Shown here piece after piece: positions 39,303 through 47,993 of a stretch of DNA of 64,000 nucleotides. The DNA is from Mycobacterium genavense ATCC 51234 (GTDB taxonomy: Bacteria > Actinomycetota > Actinomycetes > Mycobacteriales > Mycobacteriaceae), in contig NZ_JAGZ01000003.1 in the NCBI RefSeq assembly GCF_000526915.1, forward strand, positions 248,001 through 312,000, read 5' to 3'. Position 1 is the first letter of the stretch; each line of letters opens with the position of its first letter. The notes below the pieces were generated by a model. The model did not search any database, was not told where the DNA came from, and saw nothing but the letters and a program-made list of their open reading frames with translations. The translations under genes and the position numbers were made by a program.

Positions 39303-40407
39303 GTGGCCACCACCGAGCTCGCCGCGGCGCGCACCAGGCTAGCCCGGCTGCGCAGGGCGCTGACGAGGGCGGAATGGGGCCGCCTGGCGGTCATGCTGGC
39401 GGTGATCGTCGCGCTACATCTCATCGGCTGGTTCACCCTGCTTTTGATCGTTGAGCCGGTGCGACTCAGCGTGGCGGCAAGGCCTTTGGCATTGGGTTGG
39501 GCTGACGGCGTACGCCCTCGGTTTGCGGCACGCCTTCGACGCCGACCATATCGCGGCCATCGACAACACCACCCGCAAACTGATGAGCGACTAACAGCGC
39601 CCCCTTGGGGTCGGGTTCTTCTTCTCGCTGGGCCACTCCACCGTCGTGTTCACGCTGGCGATCGGGGCCAAGGCGATCGTCGGGCCGGTCGAGGACGACT
39701 CCTCGGCGCTGCATCACTACACCGGGCTGATCGCCACCGGCGTCTCGGGGGTGTTCCTCTACCTGATCGCCATCCTCAACGTCGTCGTGCTGGTCGGAAT
39801 CGTGCGGGTGCTGCTGCGGTTGCGCCGCGGCGAGTTCGACGAAACCGAGCTGGACCGCCAATTGGACAACCGCGGGTTTGTCAACCGGTTCCTCGGCGGC
39901 TTGACGCGCTCGATCACCAGGTCCTGGCACATGTACCCGATCGGCCTGCTGTTCGGGCTGGGTTTCGACACCGCCACCGAGGTCGCCCTGCTGGTGCTGG
40001 CCGGCACCAGCGCCGCGGCCGGGCTGCCCTGGTACGCGATCCTGTGTCTGCCGGTGTTGTTCGCCGCCGGCATGTGTCTGCTGGACACCATCGACGGCTC
40101 ATTCATGAACTTCGCCTACGGCTGGGCGCTGTCCAATCCCGTGCGCAAGATCTACTACAACATCACCATCACCGGGCTGTCCGTCGTCGTCGCGCTGCTG
40201 ATCGGCAGCCTCGAACTGCTGGACCTGTTCGCCGGGCAGCTGGGGTGGCGGGGCCCGTTCTGGGACTGGCTGTCCGGTCTTGACCTGAACACCGTCGGCT
40301 TCGTCATCGTCGGCATCTTCGTGGCCACCTGGGTGGTCGCGCTGCTCGTCTGGCGCTACGGCCGCCTCGAGGACAGATGGACCGCCCCCGCCGAGAGCAT
40401 GCCATAG
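39303..40407 (+). pseudogene. nicT: NicT nickel/cobalt transporter, multiply disrupted
   Basis: The gene starts GTG and encodes the N-terminal membrane segment [24 protein letters not shown]. Single-base losses near 39473 and 39501 move it through three frames. The [17 protein letters not shown] signature of NiCoT permeases is still present, but a TAA (39592-39594) follows directly. After it the frame continues VGFFFSLGHSTVVF and ends normally, with about four residues missing relative to the M. tuberculosis homologue. It would have imported Ni2+/Co2+. Two frameshifts plus a stop indicate real inactivation. Confidence 0.85.
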
Positions 40408-40511
40408 CTTCGCACCGAGTGTGAGCATCGAATCACTTGGGGCACAGTCGTTTTCAATAACGGTGCTGACGACGCGGTGAGCTGCCGACGGCCCCGTGCC
40501 AGACTGAGGCC

Positions 40512-41645
40512 ATGCCCGCTCCCGCGCCTGGTTCGCTGTGCGACGTGCTTCCCGCGGCGGCCGCCCTGCTTTCGGTCCCGGGCGCCGTCGACCGGCTGGG
40601 GGTGACGGAATCGGTTGCCGAACAGGTCGATCGGGTCGCCGTGGTGTTAGTGGACGGCCTGGGTAGGCACCTGCTGCCGGAATTGGCGAGCAGCGCACCG
40701 TTGCTGGCCTCAGTCCTGGCCGGCGGCGTCTGGCGGATGACCCAGCTCAGCAGCACCTTCCCGTCGACCACCCCGAGCAGCCTGGTGTCGCTGGGCACCG
40801 GTGCGCGGCCGGGCCAGCACGGCATCTTGGGCTTCACCCTCAACGTCCCCGGTACCGAACGGGTGCTCACCCACATCTACTGGCGCGACGACCCGCCAGC
40901 GGCGCAGTGGCAGCCGTTGCCGACCTGGTTCGAGCGGCTGCGCCGCTGCGGGGTCGCCGCGCGGGCGGTGCTGCCGGCGCTGTTCATGGGCAGCGGGCTG
41001 ACGGATGCGGCCTATCGCGGCGCCGACTTTCGCCCCAACAACCCCGACGACGACTACGCCCAGCAGGTCATCGACGAGCTGCGCGCGGCGCCGGGCCTGG
41101 TCTACGCCTACACCGCCGAGCTGGACCCCGCCGCACACGTGTTCGGTATCGGGTCGCCGCACTGGCATGCGGCGGCCGCACGAATCGACGCGCTGCTGAC
41201 CCGCCTGGTCGATGCGCAGCCCGCGACCGCGGCCCTGCTGGTCACCGCCGACCACGGCGGTCTCAACGTCCCGCCGCGAGCCCGCGTCGACCTGGACACC
41301 GACGATCGGCTCGGCGCGGGAATCCGGGTGGTCGCGGGTGAGCCGCGGGTACGCTACCTGCACACCGCCCCGGGCGCGGCGACCGACGTACAGGCGACGT
41401 GGAGTGAGCTGCTCGACGGCCGGGCCGAGGTGTACAGCCGCGAGCAGGCGGTGGCCTCCGGAATCTTCGGACCGGTCGATCCCGCGCATCTGGCCCGCAT
41501 CGGCGACGTCGTCGTGATCTGCACCGGCGACACCGCGGTGCTGGCCACCAAGCGCGAGCCTCCGGAAGCCGCACGGCTCATCGGGTTTCACGGCGGAGCC
41601 ACCGAGGCCGAAATGGCGATCCCGCTGATCGTCTTCGCCGGGTGA
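40512..41645 (+). CDS. Type I phosphodiesterase / nucleotide pyrophosphatase (alkaline-phosphatase superfamily)
   Basis: 377 residues. The alkaline-phosphatase superfamily metal and nucleophile sites are visible: Asp48 in VVLVDGLGR, the nucleophile Thr86/87 in STFPSTTPSS, D and H in AELDPAAH, the ADHGG motif, and a His in GFHGG near the C-terminus. It should hydrolyse a phosphodiester or nucleotide pyrophosphate in the cytosol; no signal peptide is seen. It has its own 104-bp upstream gap and is not clearly part of an operon. Confidence 0.85.
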   Translation: MPAPAPGSLCDVLPAAAALLSVPGAVDRLGVTESVAEQVDRVAVVLVDGLGRHLLPELASSAPLLASVLAGGVWRMTQLSSTFPSTTPSSLVSLGTGARPGQHGILGFTLNVPGTERVLTHIYWRDDPPAAQWQPLPTWFERLRRCGVAARAVLPALFMGSGLTDAAYRGADFRPNNPDDDYAQQVIDELRAAPGLVYAYTAELDPAAHVFGIGSPHWHAAAARIDALLTRLVDAQPATAALLVTADHGGLNVPPRARVDLDTDDRLGAGIRVVAGEPRVRYLHTAPGAATDVQATWSELLDGRAEVYSREQAVASGIFGPVDPAHLARIGDVVVICTGDTAVLATKREPPEAARLIGFHGGATEAEMAIPLIVFAG

Positions 41646-41687
41646 ACAGTTGTCGACGGGTGGTGTTAGACCGCCGTCGTCCGCGCC

Positions 41688-41789
41688 GTGCGTGAGGTGC
41701 TCGAGCGCGTGACATTCGACTACGTCGACGGAATTCACTTCGTCTCGCGGTTCAACGGGCTCATCGACCCCCGAACCGACACGAAATAA
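41688..41789 (+). pseudogene. Short orphan ORF, possible gene remnant
   Basis: A GTG-started frame of 33 codons (the open frame begins at 41670) reads VREVLERVTFDYVDGIHFVSRFNGLIDPR and ends at TAA 41787-41789. It is compositionally protein-like with no ribosome site, and looks like the C-terminal end of a lost gene in the 263-bp stretch between the phosphodiesterase and the next ORF. The parent family is not recognised. Confidence 0.3.
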
Positions 41790-41893
41790 CCGGTCGCACA
41801 TAGCAAATCAAGCACCGGTAGTCGGAATCGAATTACACAACAGACTCGAATCGACCTCACAGCTAGAGCCGACCCATCACCAGGTTCGTCGGG

Positions 41894-41899
41894 TACAGT
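41894..41899 (+). promoter_or_regulatory. Extended -10 for the small secreted-protein gene
   Basis: GGG-TACAGT ends 9 nt before the GTG at 41909. The TANNNT hexamer and short spacing are compatible with a leaderless transcript. Confidence 0.4.
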
Positions 41900-41908
41900 C
41901 GGCCCACT

Positions 41909-42343
41909 GTGAAGGTTCGAGGCGCAGGTCACACTCGGCGGTGGCAGCCGGCCATCGCCGTCATCGCGGCACTCAGTTTGTTCGCCAGTCTCGTCGCCGG
42001 TTCTTCGTTGCGGTCCCAATTTTCGGCGGCCACCCTGCCGGAACCCGCGGCATGGTCACAGGCGACCCCGAATTCCGGGCACGCGCAGACCAATAGCGCG
42101 ATCCGCCGGCAACATGCCAGTTCATGGGATGTGTCACCGGCCAAAAGGAAGCCGTTCCGCAGCATGTGGATGACGCACGACCGACCGGAGGTGTGGCCGC
42201 GCTTGGCATCGCACTCGCTGTTGTCGGTGCTGCCGGTTTCGTTTTCCGGCACGGTCTTTCAATCCCGCGAAGAGCACACCGGCGCACCCGCGGCCGAATG
42301 CGGCGATCCCGAAATACTGGCACTGCTCTGCAGTAACTCGTAG
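41909..42343 (+). CDS. Small exported protein of unknown function
   Basis: 144 residues from a GTG. Basic start (KVRGAGHTRRWQP), then a hydrophobic segment AIAVIAALSLFASLVAG, so a signal peptide or membrane anchor is likely. The rest is Ser/Arg rich with no repeats, and two cysteines sit near the end (AAECGDPEILALLCSNS). I do not recognise a family. A -10 lies 9 nt upstream. The reading frame is open but this is a decayed region, so the annotation is tentative. Confidence 0.5.
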   Translation: MKVRGAGHTRRWQPAIAVIAALSLFASLVAGSSLRSQFSAATLPEPAAWSQATPNSGHAQTNSAIRRQHASSWDVSPAKRKPFRSMWMTHDRPEVWPRLASHSLLSVLPVSFSGTVFQSREEHTGAPAAECGDPEILALLCSNS

Positions 42344-42505
42344 CTGATAGGGCCTCACTGCGCACCGTGCGGTGTTGTGAGTCCTATTACAACTTGCACA
42401 GAAGCGAAGCCCGACGGCCCAGCGCGGCGTTCTATTTCGCAGCTATGTCTTGAAGGGAAACCCCATGTTTTCACAATGCTCGACTACCCTCGAAGTGAGA
42501 TAGCA

Positions 42506-43427
42506 ATGGATTTTGCAGCCCTACCGCCCGGAAGCCAACTCGGCGCTGATGTTTACCGGCCCCGGCTCATGGTCGATGATGAACGCCGCAGTGGCATGGG
42601 AGGGTCTGGCGGCGAGCCTGAATAGCGCAGCGGCACACTATATTTCCGTGACATCGAAGCTGAATCCCGCGACCACGGTCTATCCTGAATGGCTGAATTA
42701 CATTGCCGCACAAGCCGAACGGACGGCAGCTCAAGCGAAGTCGGCTGCCGGCGCGTTCCAGCTGGCGTTGGCGGCGATGGTACCCCCGGCGGCGATCCAG
42801 GCCAACCGCATGCTGTGGACCTGGCTGGCAAAGACGAACTATCTGGGACAATCGGGCCCGGCGATCGCCAAGGCCGACAGCGATTGCGACCAGATCTGGG
42901 CCCAGGACGGCGACGCGATGTACGTCTATGCCCGGGCGTGCGCCGATGCCGCGCGGGTGACGCCGTTCGCATCGCCGCCGCAGGCCGGCCGGGGCGGCCG
43001 GGAACAGAGGGTGGCACCGGACGTCATCTCCACTGGCCGGCAAGTGATCTCGGCGATTCCCCACGCTCTCGATGCGCTGTGGGCGGCACCACCGACGACG
43101 TTCGATGTGTGCCTGTTGCCGGTGACGTCGTCACTGTCGAAGCTCGGTTCGCTGTGCGCGCCGTCGGATTTCGCGATCAACCACCTGAATTCCCGGAACA
43201 AGCGCGCGGCGCTGAAAAGAGCCGCGACCTTGTCGGCCCGTTTGCCGAATCGCAGTCGCGGTGCGGTGTCGGGCCTTGGGCGCGCGGCGTCGATCGGGCC
43301 ACTGTCGGTGCCGCGGAGCTGGATCGCCAAGACGCCACGCCCGGTCCCCGCGTCCCGCGGTTGGTGTTACGAGCCAATGCATTTGGTGGCGACCGGTGAG
43401 CCGCCGAAGTGGCCGCAGACCCGTTAG
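42506..43427 (+). pseudogene. PPE family protein (SVP subfamily), frameshifted at codon 9
   Basis: An ATG at 42506 opens the canonical start MDFAALPP. One extra C in the CCGCCCGG run (42524-42531) then shifts the frame; without it the sequence continues EANSALMFTGPGS, as PPE proteins do. Downstream the PPE domain is intact (AQAERTAAQAKSAAGAF, VPPAAIQANRML) and a GPLSVPRSW motif near the C-terminus marks the SVP subfamily. About 306 residues overall, with no PE partner adjacent. Its stop overlaps that of the convergent C26 hydrolase (TTAG). Confidence 0.8.
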
Positions 43428-44179
43428 CGGCGAGACGGCGTCCGCGTGCTCGACGCGTAGGAGCTCGCCGCATCGACGATCGCGTGGAACAGCCGTAGGT
43501 CGTCGAGGAACTGCTCGGGATGCCACTGCACGGCGACCACGAAATCGTCCCCGGGTACTTCCAGCCCCTCGACGACACCGTCGGCGTCCCAGGCGCTGAC
43601 GATCAGGCCGTCACCGACCTTGTCGACGGCCTGGTGGTGATAGCACCACGCATCGGCGGTGGGCCCGAGCAACCCGGCAAGCCTGGTGCCCGCGACGGTG
43701 GTGACCGGCAGCTTGGTGAAACGCCCATAGCCCGCGTGATGGCCGCGGTGTCCGAGCACGTCGGGCAGATGCTGGTGCAACGTCCCGCCGAACGCGACGT
43801 TGAGCATCTGGGTGCCGCGGCAGATGCCCAGCACCGGCAGCCCGCGCTCCAGCGCGCCCCGTAACAGCGCCAATTCGAACGCGTCGCGCATCGTGCGGGG
43901 CGCGTCGGTCTTGGGATGCGGTTGCTGGCCGTAGGCGCCCGGGTCGACGTCGTATCCCCCGGTGATCACCAGCCCGTCCAGGTGGTCGAGCACGCTCTCG
44001 GCGATTTCGTGGTCCACCGGCTGCGGCGGCAACAGCACCGCGATGCCGCCCGCCCTGGTAACGCCCTCGACATAGTTGGCGCCCAGATATGCCGCCGGGA
44101 TGTCCCACCCGTCGGACTGCACTTGCTCGAGATAACTGGTCAGGCCGAGCACCGGCCGCCGCATTCCAGAGGCGTTCAC
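43424..44179 (-). CDS. Gamma-glutamyl-GABA hydrolase-type class-I amidotransferase (peptidase C26, Rv2859c-like)
   Basis: 251 residues from a GTG at 44179. The class-I glutamine amidotransferase fold shows GLVITGGYDVDPGAYG, the nucleophile Cys in VLGICRGTQMLNVAFGG and the His-Glu pair in AVQWHPEQF. In other bacteria such PuuD-like enzymes cleave gamma-glutamyl-GABA. In M. tuberculosis this gene adjoins the glutamine synthetase glnA4, which is absent here. Confidence 0.88.
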   Translation of the reverse strand: MNASGMRRPVLGLTSYLEQVQSDGWDIPAAYLGANYVEGVTRAGGIAVLLPPQPVDHEIAESVLDHLDGLVITGGYDVDPGAYGQQPHPKTDAPRTMRDAFELALLRGALERGLPVLGICRGTQMLNVAFGGTLHQHLPDVLGHRGHHAGYGRFTKLPVTTVAGTRLAGLLGPTADAWCYHHQAVDKVGDGLIVSAWDADGVVEGLEVPGDDFVVAVQWHPEQFLDDLRLFHAIVDAASSYASSTRTPSRR

Positions 44180-44259
44180 GCCGCAGGCATCCTTTCCTTG
44201 ACTGCGCGACCACGTTGTCGCCGAACAACGCTCCCCTATGACTGCGCGCCGACCCGGTC

Positions 44260-44832
44260 CTACCAGGTACTGGCGCGCAAGACGATCTCGGCTGCCAGCT
44301 GCGCGGTCGACTCCTGGGCACTGCGCCGGCCGAGCATTTCCACGCTGCGGTAGTCGGCATAGACGAACCGCTGGCTGTTACGCGCGACCGTCCGCCCGTT
44401 CGGCGTGCTGACCAGCGCCGTGGTGCCGATCTCGACCGGCGGGCAGTGCTCGTCGCGGACCACGCCGTGGACGTCGGCCACGCACGGATGTCCGCGGTCG
44501 ACGACGACCAGGCCGACGAATCGGCCCAGCTTGGTCGCCGCGAGTTCCCAGGCGATGTCGCCGCCCGCGCGGTCGGCCGGAAAGTCGGTCACCACGTCGC
44601 GGCCGACGCCCAGGCCGTCGAGGATGCCGATCACCGACTTCGGGGTCAGCCGCGGGTCCAGGCCGATGACGATGGTGCGCAGCGACGCGGTGTGAAGGCG
44701 CTCGCAGACCGCGTCATAGGCGGCCAGCTCCCGTCGCTCATCGCCGAGGATGACGACGACGACACCCTTCTCTGGACCGGACACGCGCACCGGGACGGGA
44801 AACCCGTCGAGCGTGGTCATCATCGAGGGCAC
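44260..44832 (-). CDS. Conserved hypothetical protein with alpha/beta-hydrolase-like fold
   Basis: 190 residues from a GTG at 44832; ATG codons at 44823 and 44820 are alternative starts. The N-terminus TLDGFPVPVRVSGPEKGVVVVILGDERRELAAYDAVCERL and later VIGLDPRLTPKSVIGILDGLGVGR resemble an alpha/beta-hydrolase-like core. The expected G-x-S-x-G nucleophile is not present, so a catalytically inactive or different enzyme is likely. Its start is 69 bp from the end of cobQ. The function is unknown. Confidence 0.6.
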   Translation of the reverse strand: MPSMMTTLDGFPVPVRVSGPEKGVVVVILGDERRELAAYDAVCERLHTASLRTIVIGLDPRLTPKSVIGILDGLGVGRDVVTDFPADRAGGDIAWELAATKLGRFVGLVVVDRGHPCVADVHGVVRDEHCPPVEIGTTALVSTPNGRTVARNSQRFVYADYRSVEMLGRRSAQESTAQLAAEIVLRASTW

Positions 44833-44901
44833 TTACGCACGCTACAGCCAACATTGGCACCGCGCGAGGTTTCTCCCGCCGTCCCCGGCGAGCCGGCGGA
44901 C

Positions 44902-46401
44902 CTACGGCCGCAGCCGGCTTGCGAGCTGCGGTCGCGGCGGCGGGCCGACGAGCAGGCTCAGGACGGCGTCGACATCGAGGTGAGACGCCAGCAACTCGGC
45001 GGCCACGTCCAGCTGGGCGTCGCGTCGGGCCGCGACGTCGGTGTCGTCGGCGACAACGAACTTTGTCCGCCCGGCGGCGGCCGCCACGCGGCTCAGCCAC
45101 GCCCGCCGAAAGTCGTCGTTGTCCAGCAGGCCGTGCCAATGCGTGCCGAAGACGGCTCCACGCGTGATGCCGTGTGGCTGCCCATCGACATCGAACCAGG
45201 CCGCCTCGTCGCATCGGACGAGGCGGCCGTGGTGGATTTCGTAACCGCTCAGCGGGTGCTGCCAGCGGCGCAGCGTCTTGCGCTCGCCGAAGACGACGTC
45301 GGCGTCCAGCAACCCAAGCCCGGCCACTTCCCCGCTGCCGGACTCCACCGTGTCCTCGATGCGCCGGCACAGCATCTGCAAACCGCCGCAGACGCCCAGC
45401 ACCGGCTTTCCGTACCCGGCATGCTCGGCGATCGCGCCGGCCAGGCCGCGCTCACGCAGCCAGTGCAGGTCGGCGACGGTCGCTTTGCTGCCCGGAATCA
45501 CCACCAGGTCGGCGTCGGTCACGTCGGCCGGGTCGCCGATCCAGCGCACCCGCACGCCCGGCTCGCACGCCAGCGCTTCGATGTCGGTCGAGTTGGAGAT
45601 CCGGGGCAGGCGCACCGCGGCGACGTGCAGCCACTCGCCGCCGCGCGGCGGCGCCGGCCGGCCGACGACGGGATGCGCGAGCGCCGACAGCGAGTCCTCG
45701 CCGTCCAGCCAGAGGTCGTCGGCGTAGGGCAGCACCCCGTAGGTGGGGCGGCCGGTCAGTTCGAAAAGTTGGCGCAGCCCGGGTTCCAGCAGCGCGGGGT
45801 CGCCGCGGAATTTGTTGACGATGAAACCCGCGATCAACGCCTGGTCTTCCGGCTCTAGCACCGCGACCGTACCGAACAGGTGCGCCAGCACGCCGCCGCG
45901 GTCGATGTCGCCGACCAAGACGACCGGCAGGTTCGCGGCCCGGGCCAATCCCATGTTGGCCAAATCGGTTGTCCTCAGGTTGATTTCGGCCGGCGATCCG
46001 GCACCTTCACAGATCACCACATCGAATTCGTCACGCAGCGAGGCCAACTCGTCGACGACGACTTTCGCGAGCCGATCGCGATGTTCGAAATAGCTTGCGG
46101 CGGTGACGGAGTCGGCGACACAGCCCCGGATCACCAGTTGTGACGTCCGGTCGCTGCCCGGCTTGAGCAGGATCGGGTTGAACCGCACGCTGGGCTCCAG
46201 TACCGCCGCGCGGGCCTGGATCGCCTGAGCCCGGCCGATCTCGCCACCCTCGACGGTGACCGCGGAGTTGTTGGACATGTTCTGCGCCTTGAAGGGCGCG
46301 ACGCGGACGCCGTCGCGGGCCAGCAATCGACACAGGCCCGCGACGAGCACCGATTTTCCGGCGTCGGAGCTGGTGCCCGCGACCAACAGAGCGCCGTTCA
46401 A
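44902..46401 (-). CDS. cobQ: Cobyric acid synthase CobQ
   Basis: 499 residues from a TTG at 46401. The N-terminal P-loop domain has [28 protein letters not shown] and [13 protein letters not shown], with [16 protein letters not shown]. The C-terminal amidotransferase domain carries the nucleophile Cys in [17 protein letters not shown] and a His in [10 protein letters not shown]. It amidates the b, d, e and g side chains of adenosylcobyrinate. In M. tuberculosis cobQ1 is at a different locus (Rv0255c). Here it adjoins mapB with a 4-bp gap. Confidence 0.95.
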   Translation of the reverse strand: MNGALLVAGTSSDAGKSVLVAGLCRLLARDGVRVAPFKAQNMSNNSAVTVEGGEIGRAQAIQARAAVLEPSVRFNPILLKPGSDRTSQLVIRGCVADSVTAASYFEHRDRLAKVVVDELASLRDEFDVVICEGAGSPAEINLRTTDLANMGLARAANLPVVLVGDIDRGGVLAHLFGTVAVLEPEDQALIAGFIVNKFRGDPALLEPGLRQLFELTGRPTYGVLPYADDLWLDGEDSLSALAHPVVGRPAPPRGGEWLHVAAVRLPRISNSTDIEALACEPGVRVRWIGDPADVTDADLVVIPGSKATVADLHWLRERGLAGAIAEHAGYGKPVLGVCGGLQMLCRRIEDTVESGSGEVAGLGLLDADVVFGERKTLRRWQHPLSGYEIHHGRLVRCDEAAWFDVDGQPHGITRGAVFGTHWHGLLDNDDFRRAWLSRVAAAAGRTKFVVADDTDVAARRDAQLDVAAELLASHLDVDAVLSLLVGPPPRPQLASRLRP

Positions 46402-46405
46402 GGGT

Positions 46406-47263
46406 TCACGGCAGCGTGAGGATCTCGGCGGCGGTGTCGGTGACCAGCAGGGTGTGCTCGAACTGCGCGGTCCACTTGCGGTCCTTGGTGACCACGGTCC
46501 ACCCGTCGTCCCAGATCTCGTAGTCCAGCGCGCCGAGATTGATCATCGGCTCGATGGTGAACGTCATTCCCGGCTGAATCTCGGTGGTGACCGACGACTG
46601 GTCGTAGTGCAGCACGACCAGTCCGTTGTGGAAGGTGGTGCCGATTCCGTGTCCAGTGAAGTCGCGAACTACGTTGTACCCGAACCGGTTTGCGTATGCC
46701 TCGATGACACGGCCGACGACTGACAGCGCCCGCCCGGGTTTGACGGCGTTGATCGCCCGCATCGTCGCCTCCCGGGTCCGCTCGACGAGCAGCCGGTGTT
46801 CCTCGGACACATCGCCGGCCAAAAACGTCGCGTTGGTGTCACCGTGCACGCCGTCGATGTAGGCGGTCACGTCGATGTTGACGATGTCGCCGTCCTCGAT
46901 CACCGTCGAGTCGGGGATGCCGTGGCAGATCACCTCATTGAGCGACGTGCAGCACGACTTCGGGTAGCCCTTGTAGCCCAGCGTCGAGGGGTAGGCGCCG
47001 TGGTCGATCATGTATTCGTGGGCGATGCGGTCGAGTTGGTCGGTCGTGACCCCGGGGGCAACGGCCTTGCCGGCCTCCTGCAGCGCGGCGGCCGCGATCC
47101 GGCCCGCGACGCGCATCTTCTCGATCACCTCGGGTGTCTGCACCCACGGCTCGGTGCCCTCCTTGGCCGTCGGCTTCCAGGCGTACTCGGGCCGCGGGAT
47201 GCGGTTGGGCACCGGCAGAGTCGGGGACAACACGCCGGGCGAAAGCGCGGTGCGAACAGGCAT
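46406..47263 (-). CDS. mapB: Type I methionine aminopeptidase MapB
   Basis: 285 residues, the length of Rv2861c. About 45 N-terminal residues are Pro-rich ([18 protein letters not shown]) and form a ribosome-binding-type extension. The pita-bread catalytic core has [19 protein letters not shown] (metal Asp), [11 protein letters not shown] (His), [10 protein letters not shown] (Glu) and [16 protein letters not shown]. It removes initiator Met from nascent proteins. It ends 4 bp before cobQ, so the two may be co-transcribed. Confidence 0.95.
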   Translation of the reverse strand: MPVRTALSPGVLSPTLPVPNRIPRPEYAWKPTAKEGTEPWVQTPEVIEKMRVAGRIAAAALQEAGKAVAPGVTTDQLDRIAHEYMIDHGAYPSTLGYKGYPKSCCTSLNEVICHGIPDSTVIEDGDIVNIDVTAYIDGVHGDTNATFLAGDVSEEHRLLVERTREATMRAINAVKPGRALSVVGRVIEAYANRFGYNVVRDFTGHGIGTTFHNGLVVLHYDQSSVTTEIQPGMTFTIEPMINLGALDYEIWDDGWTVVTKDRKWTAQFEHTLLVTDTAAEILTLP

Positions 47264-47327
47264 CCCACTAGCTTAATCGCAGGCCGCGCACCTACGTCGG
47301 CCGTCGAGTGTGTAGTGACGCTGGCGA

Positions 47328-47357
47328 GTGTGCAACGAGGACGCCCTCGATGCACAC
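47328..47357. terminator. 13-bp stem-loop upstream of mapB
   Basis: Arms 47328-47340 and 47345-47357 pair with one mismatch around a 4-base loop (ACGC). It sits in the 104-bp gap between the stop of the DUF1707 gene (47368) and the mapB start, in line with a terminator or attenuator for the upstream gene. No T-run follows. Confidence 0.5.
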
Positions 47358-47367
47358 CCCTGGGCCG

Positions 47368-47952
47368 TCAGGCTCCGCGGCGGTGCAGCAGCGAGCGGCG
47401 TGGTCCCCGGATCGTCACCGACCCGCACACCACCCGCCCCGTCAGCACCACATGCGGCCTGCCCTCGCCGGGGGTATCCTTGCGCCGGTCGCGGGCGCTG
47501 CCGCCGTAGACCTCGACGTCGTCGATCGAGGCGCTGGCGCCATCCGGTAACCAGATATCGACCCAGCCGAACCGGACGTCGAGCTCGATGACCACCACCG
47601 GCCCGGCGAACCGGGCCTTGGTGAGCTCGAGTTTGACCGACCCCAGCCGGCGCACCAGCGCTAACCGGGTGGGCACCGTCCATTCGCCGTGGCGGCGCAG
47701 CGATCCGGCCCAGCCGCGCAGTTCGATCCGGTCGGCCGCCGAGGTGACGATCGCGCCGGGCCCGGGCAGGTCTCCGACCAGGCCGTCCAACTCGCCCTGG
47801 GTGCGCGCGTAGGACACCCGCGACGAGCGCTGTTCGAACTCGTCGATATCGATCAGCCCGAGCGCAACCGCGTTGTGCACTCGGCGCATCGTCCCATTGC
47901 GGTCCGCGTCGGACACGCGCAACGTCACCATGTCCCCGCCGGTATCCGTCAT
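47368..47952 (-). CDS. DUF1707 domain protein
   Basis: 194 residues. The N-terminal DUF1707 domain reads LRVSDADRNGTMRRVHNAVALGLIDIDEFEQRSSRV, then ARTQGELDGLVGDLPG. The C-terminal half is a beta-rich domain with WLPDGASASIDDVEVYGG, resembling the LiaF/DUF2154-type C-terminus found with DUF1707. No transmembrane segment is seen. These proteins are common in actinobacteria and of unknown role. It lies between mapB and the lipoprotein PBP gene on the same strand. Confidence 0.8.
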   Translation of the reverse strand: MTDTGGDMVTLRVSDADRNGTMRRVHNAVALGLIDIDEFEQRSSRVSYARTQGELDGLVGDLPGPGAIVTSAADRIELRGWAGSLRRHGEWTVPTRLALVRRLGSVKLELTKARFAGPVVVIELDVRFGWVDIWLPDGASASIDDVEVYGGSARDRRKDTPGEGRPHVVLTGRVVCGSVTIRGPRRSLLHRRGA

Positions 47953-47993
47953 GTTCGCAATTTACCGCTGTTGTGGCCCCAGCGAGCCAGCGC

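Noticed and set aside
41929..42365. Minus-strand frames opposite the small exported protein gene
   Set aside because: They lack ribosome sites and plausible composition; the plus-strand frame has a signal-like N-terminus and a -10.
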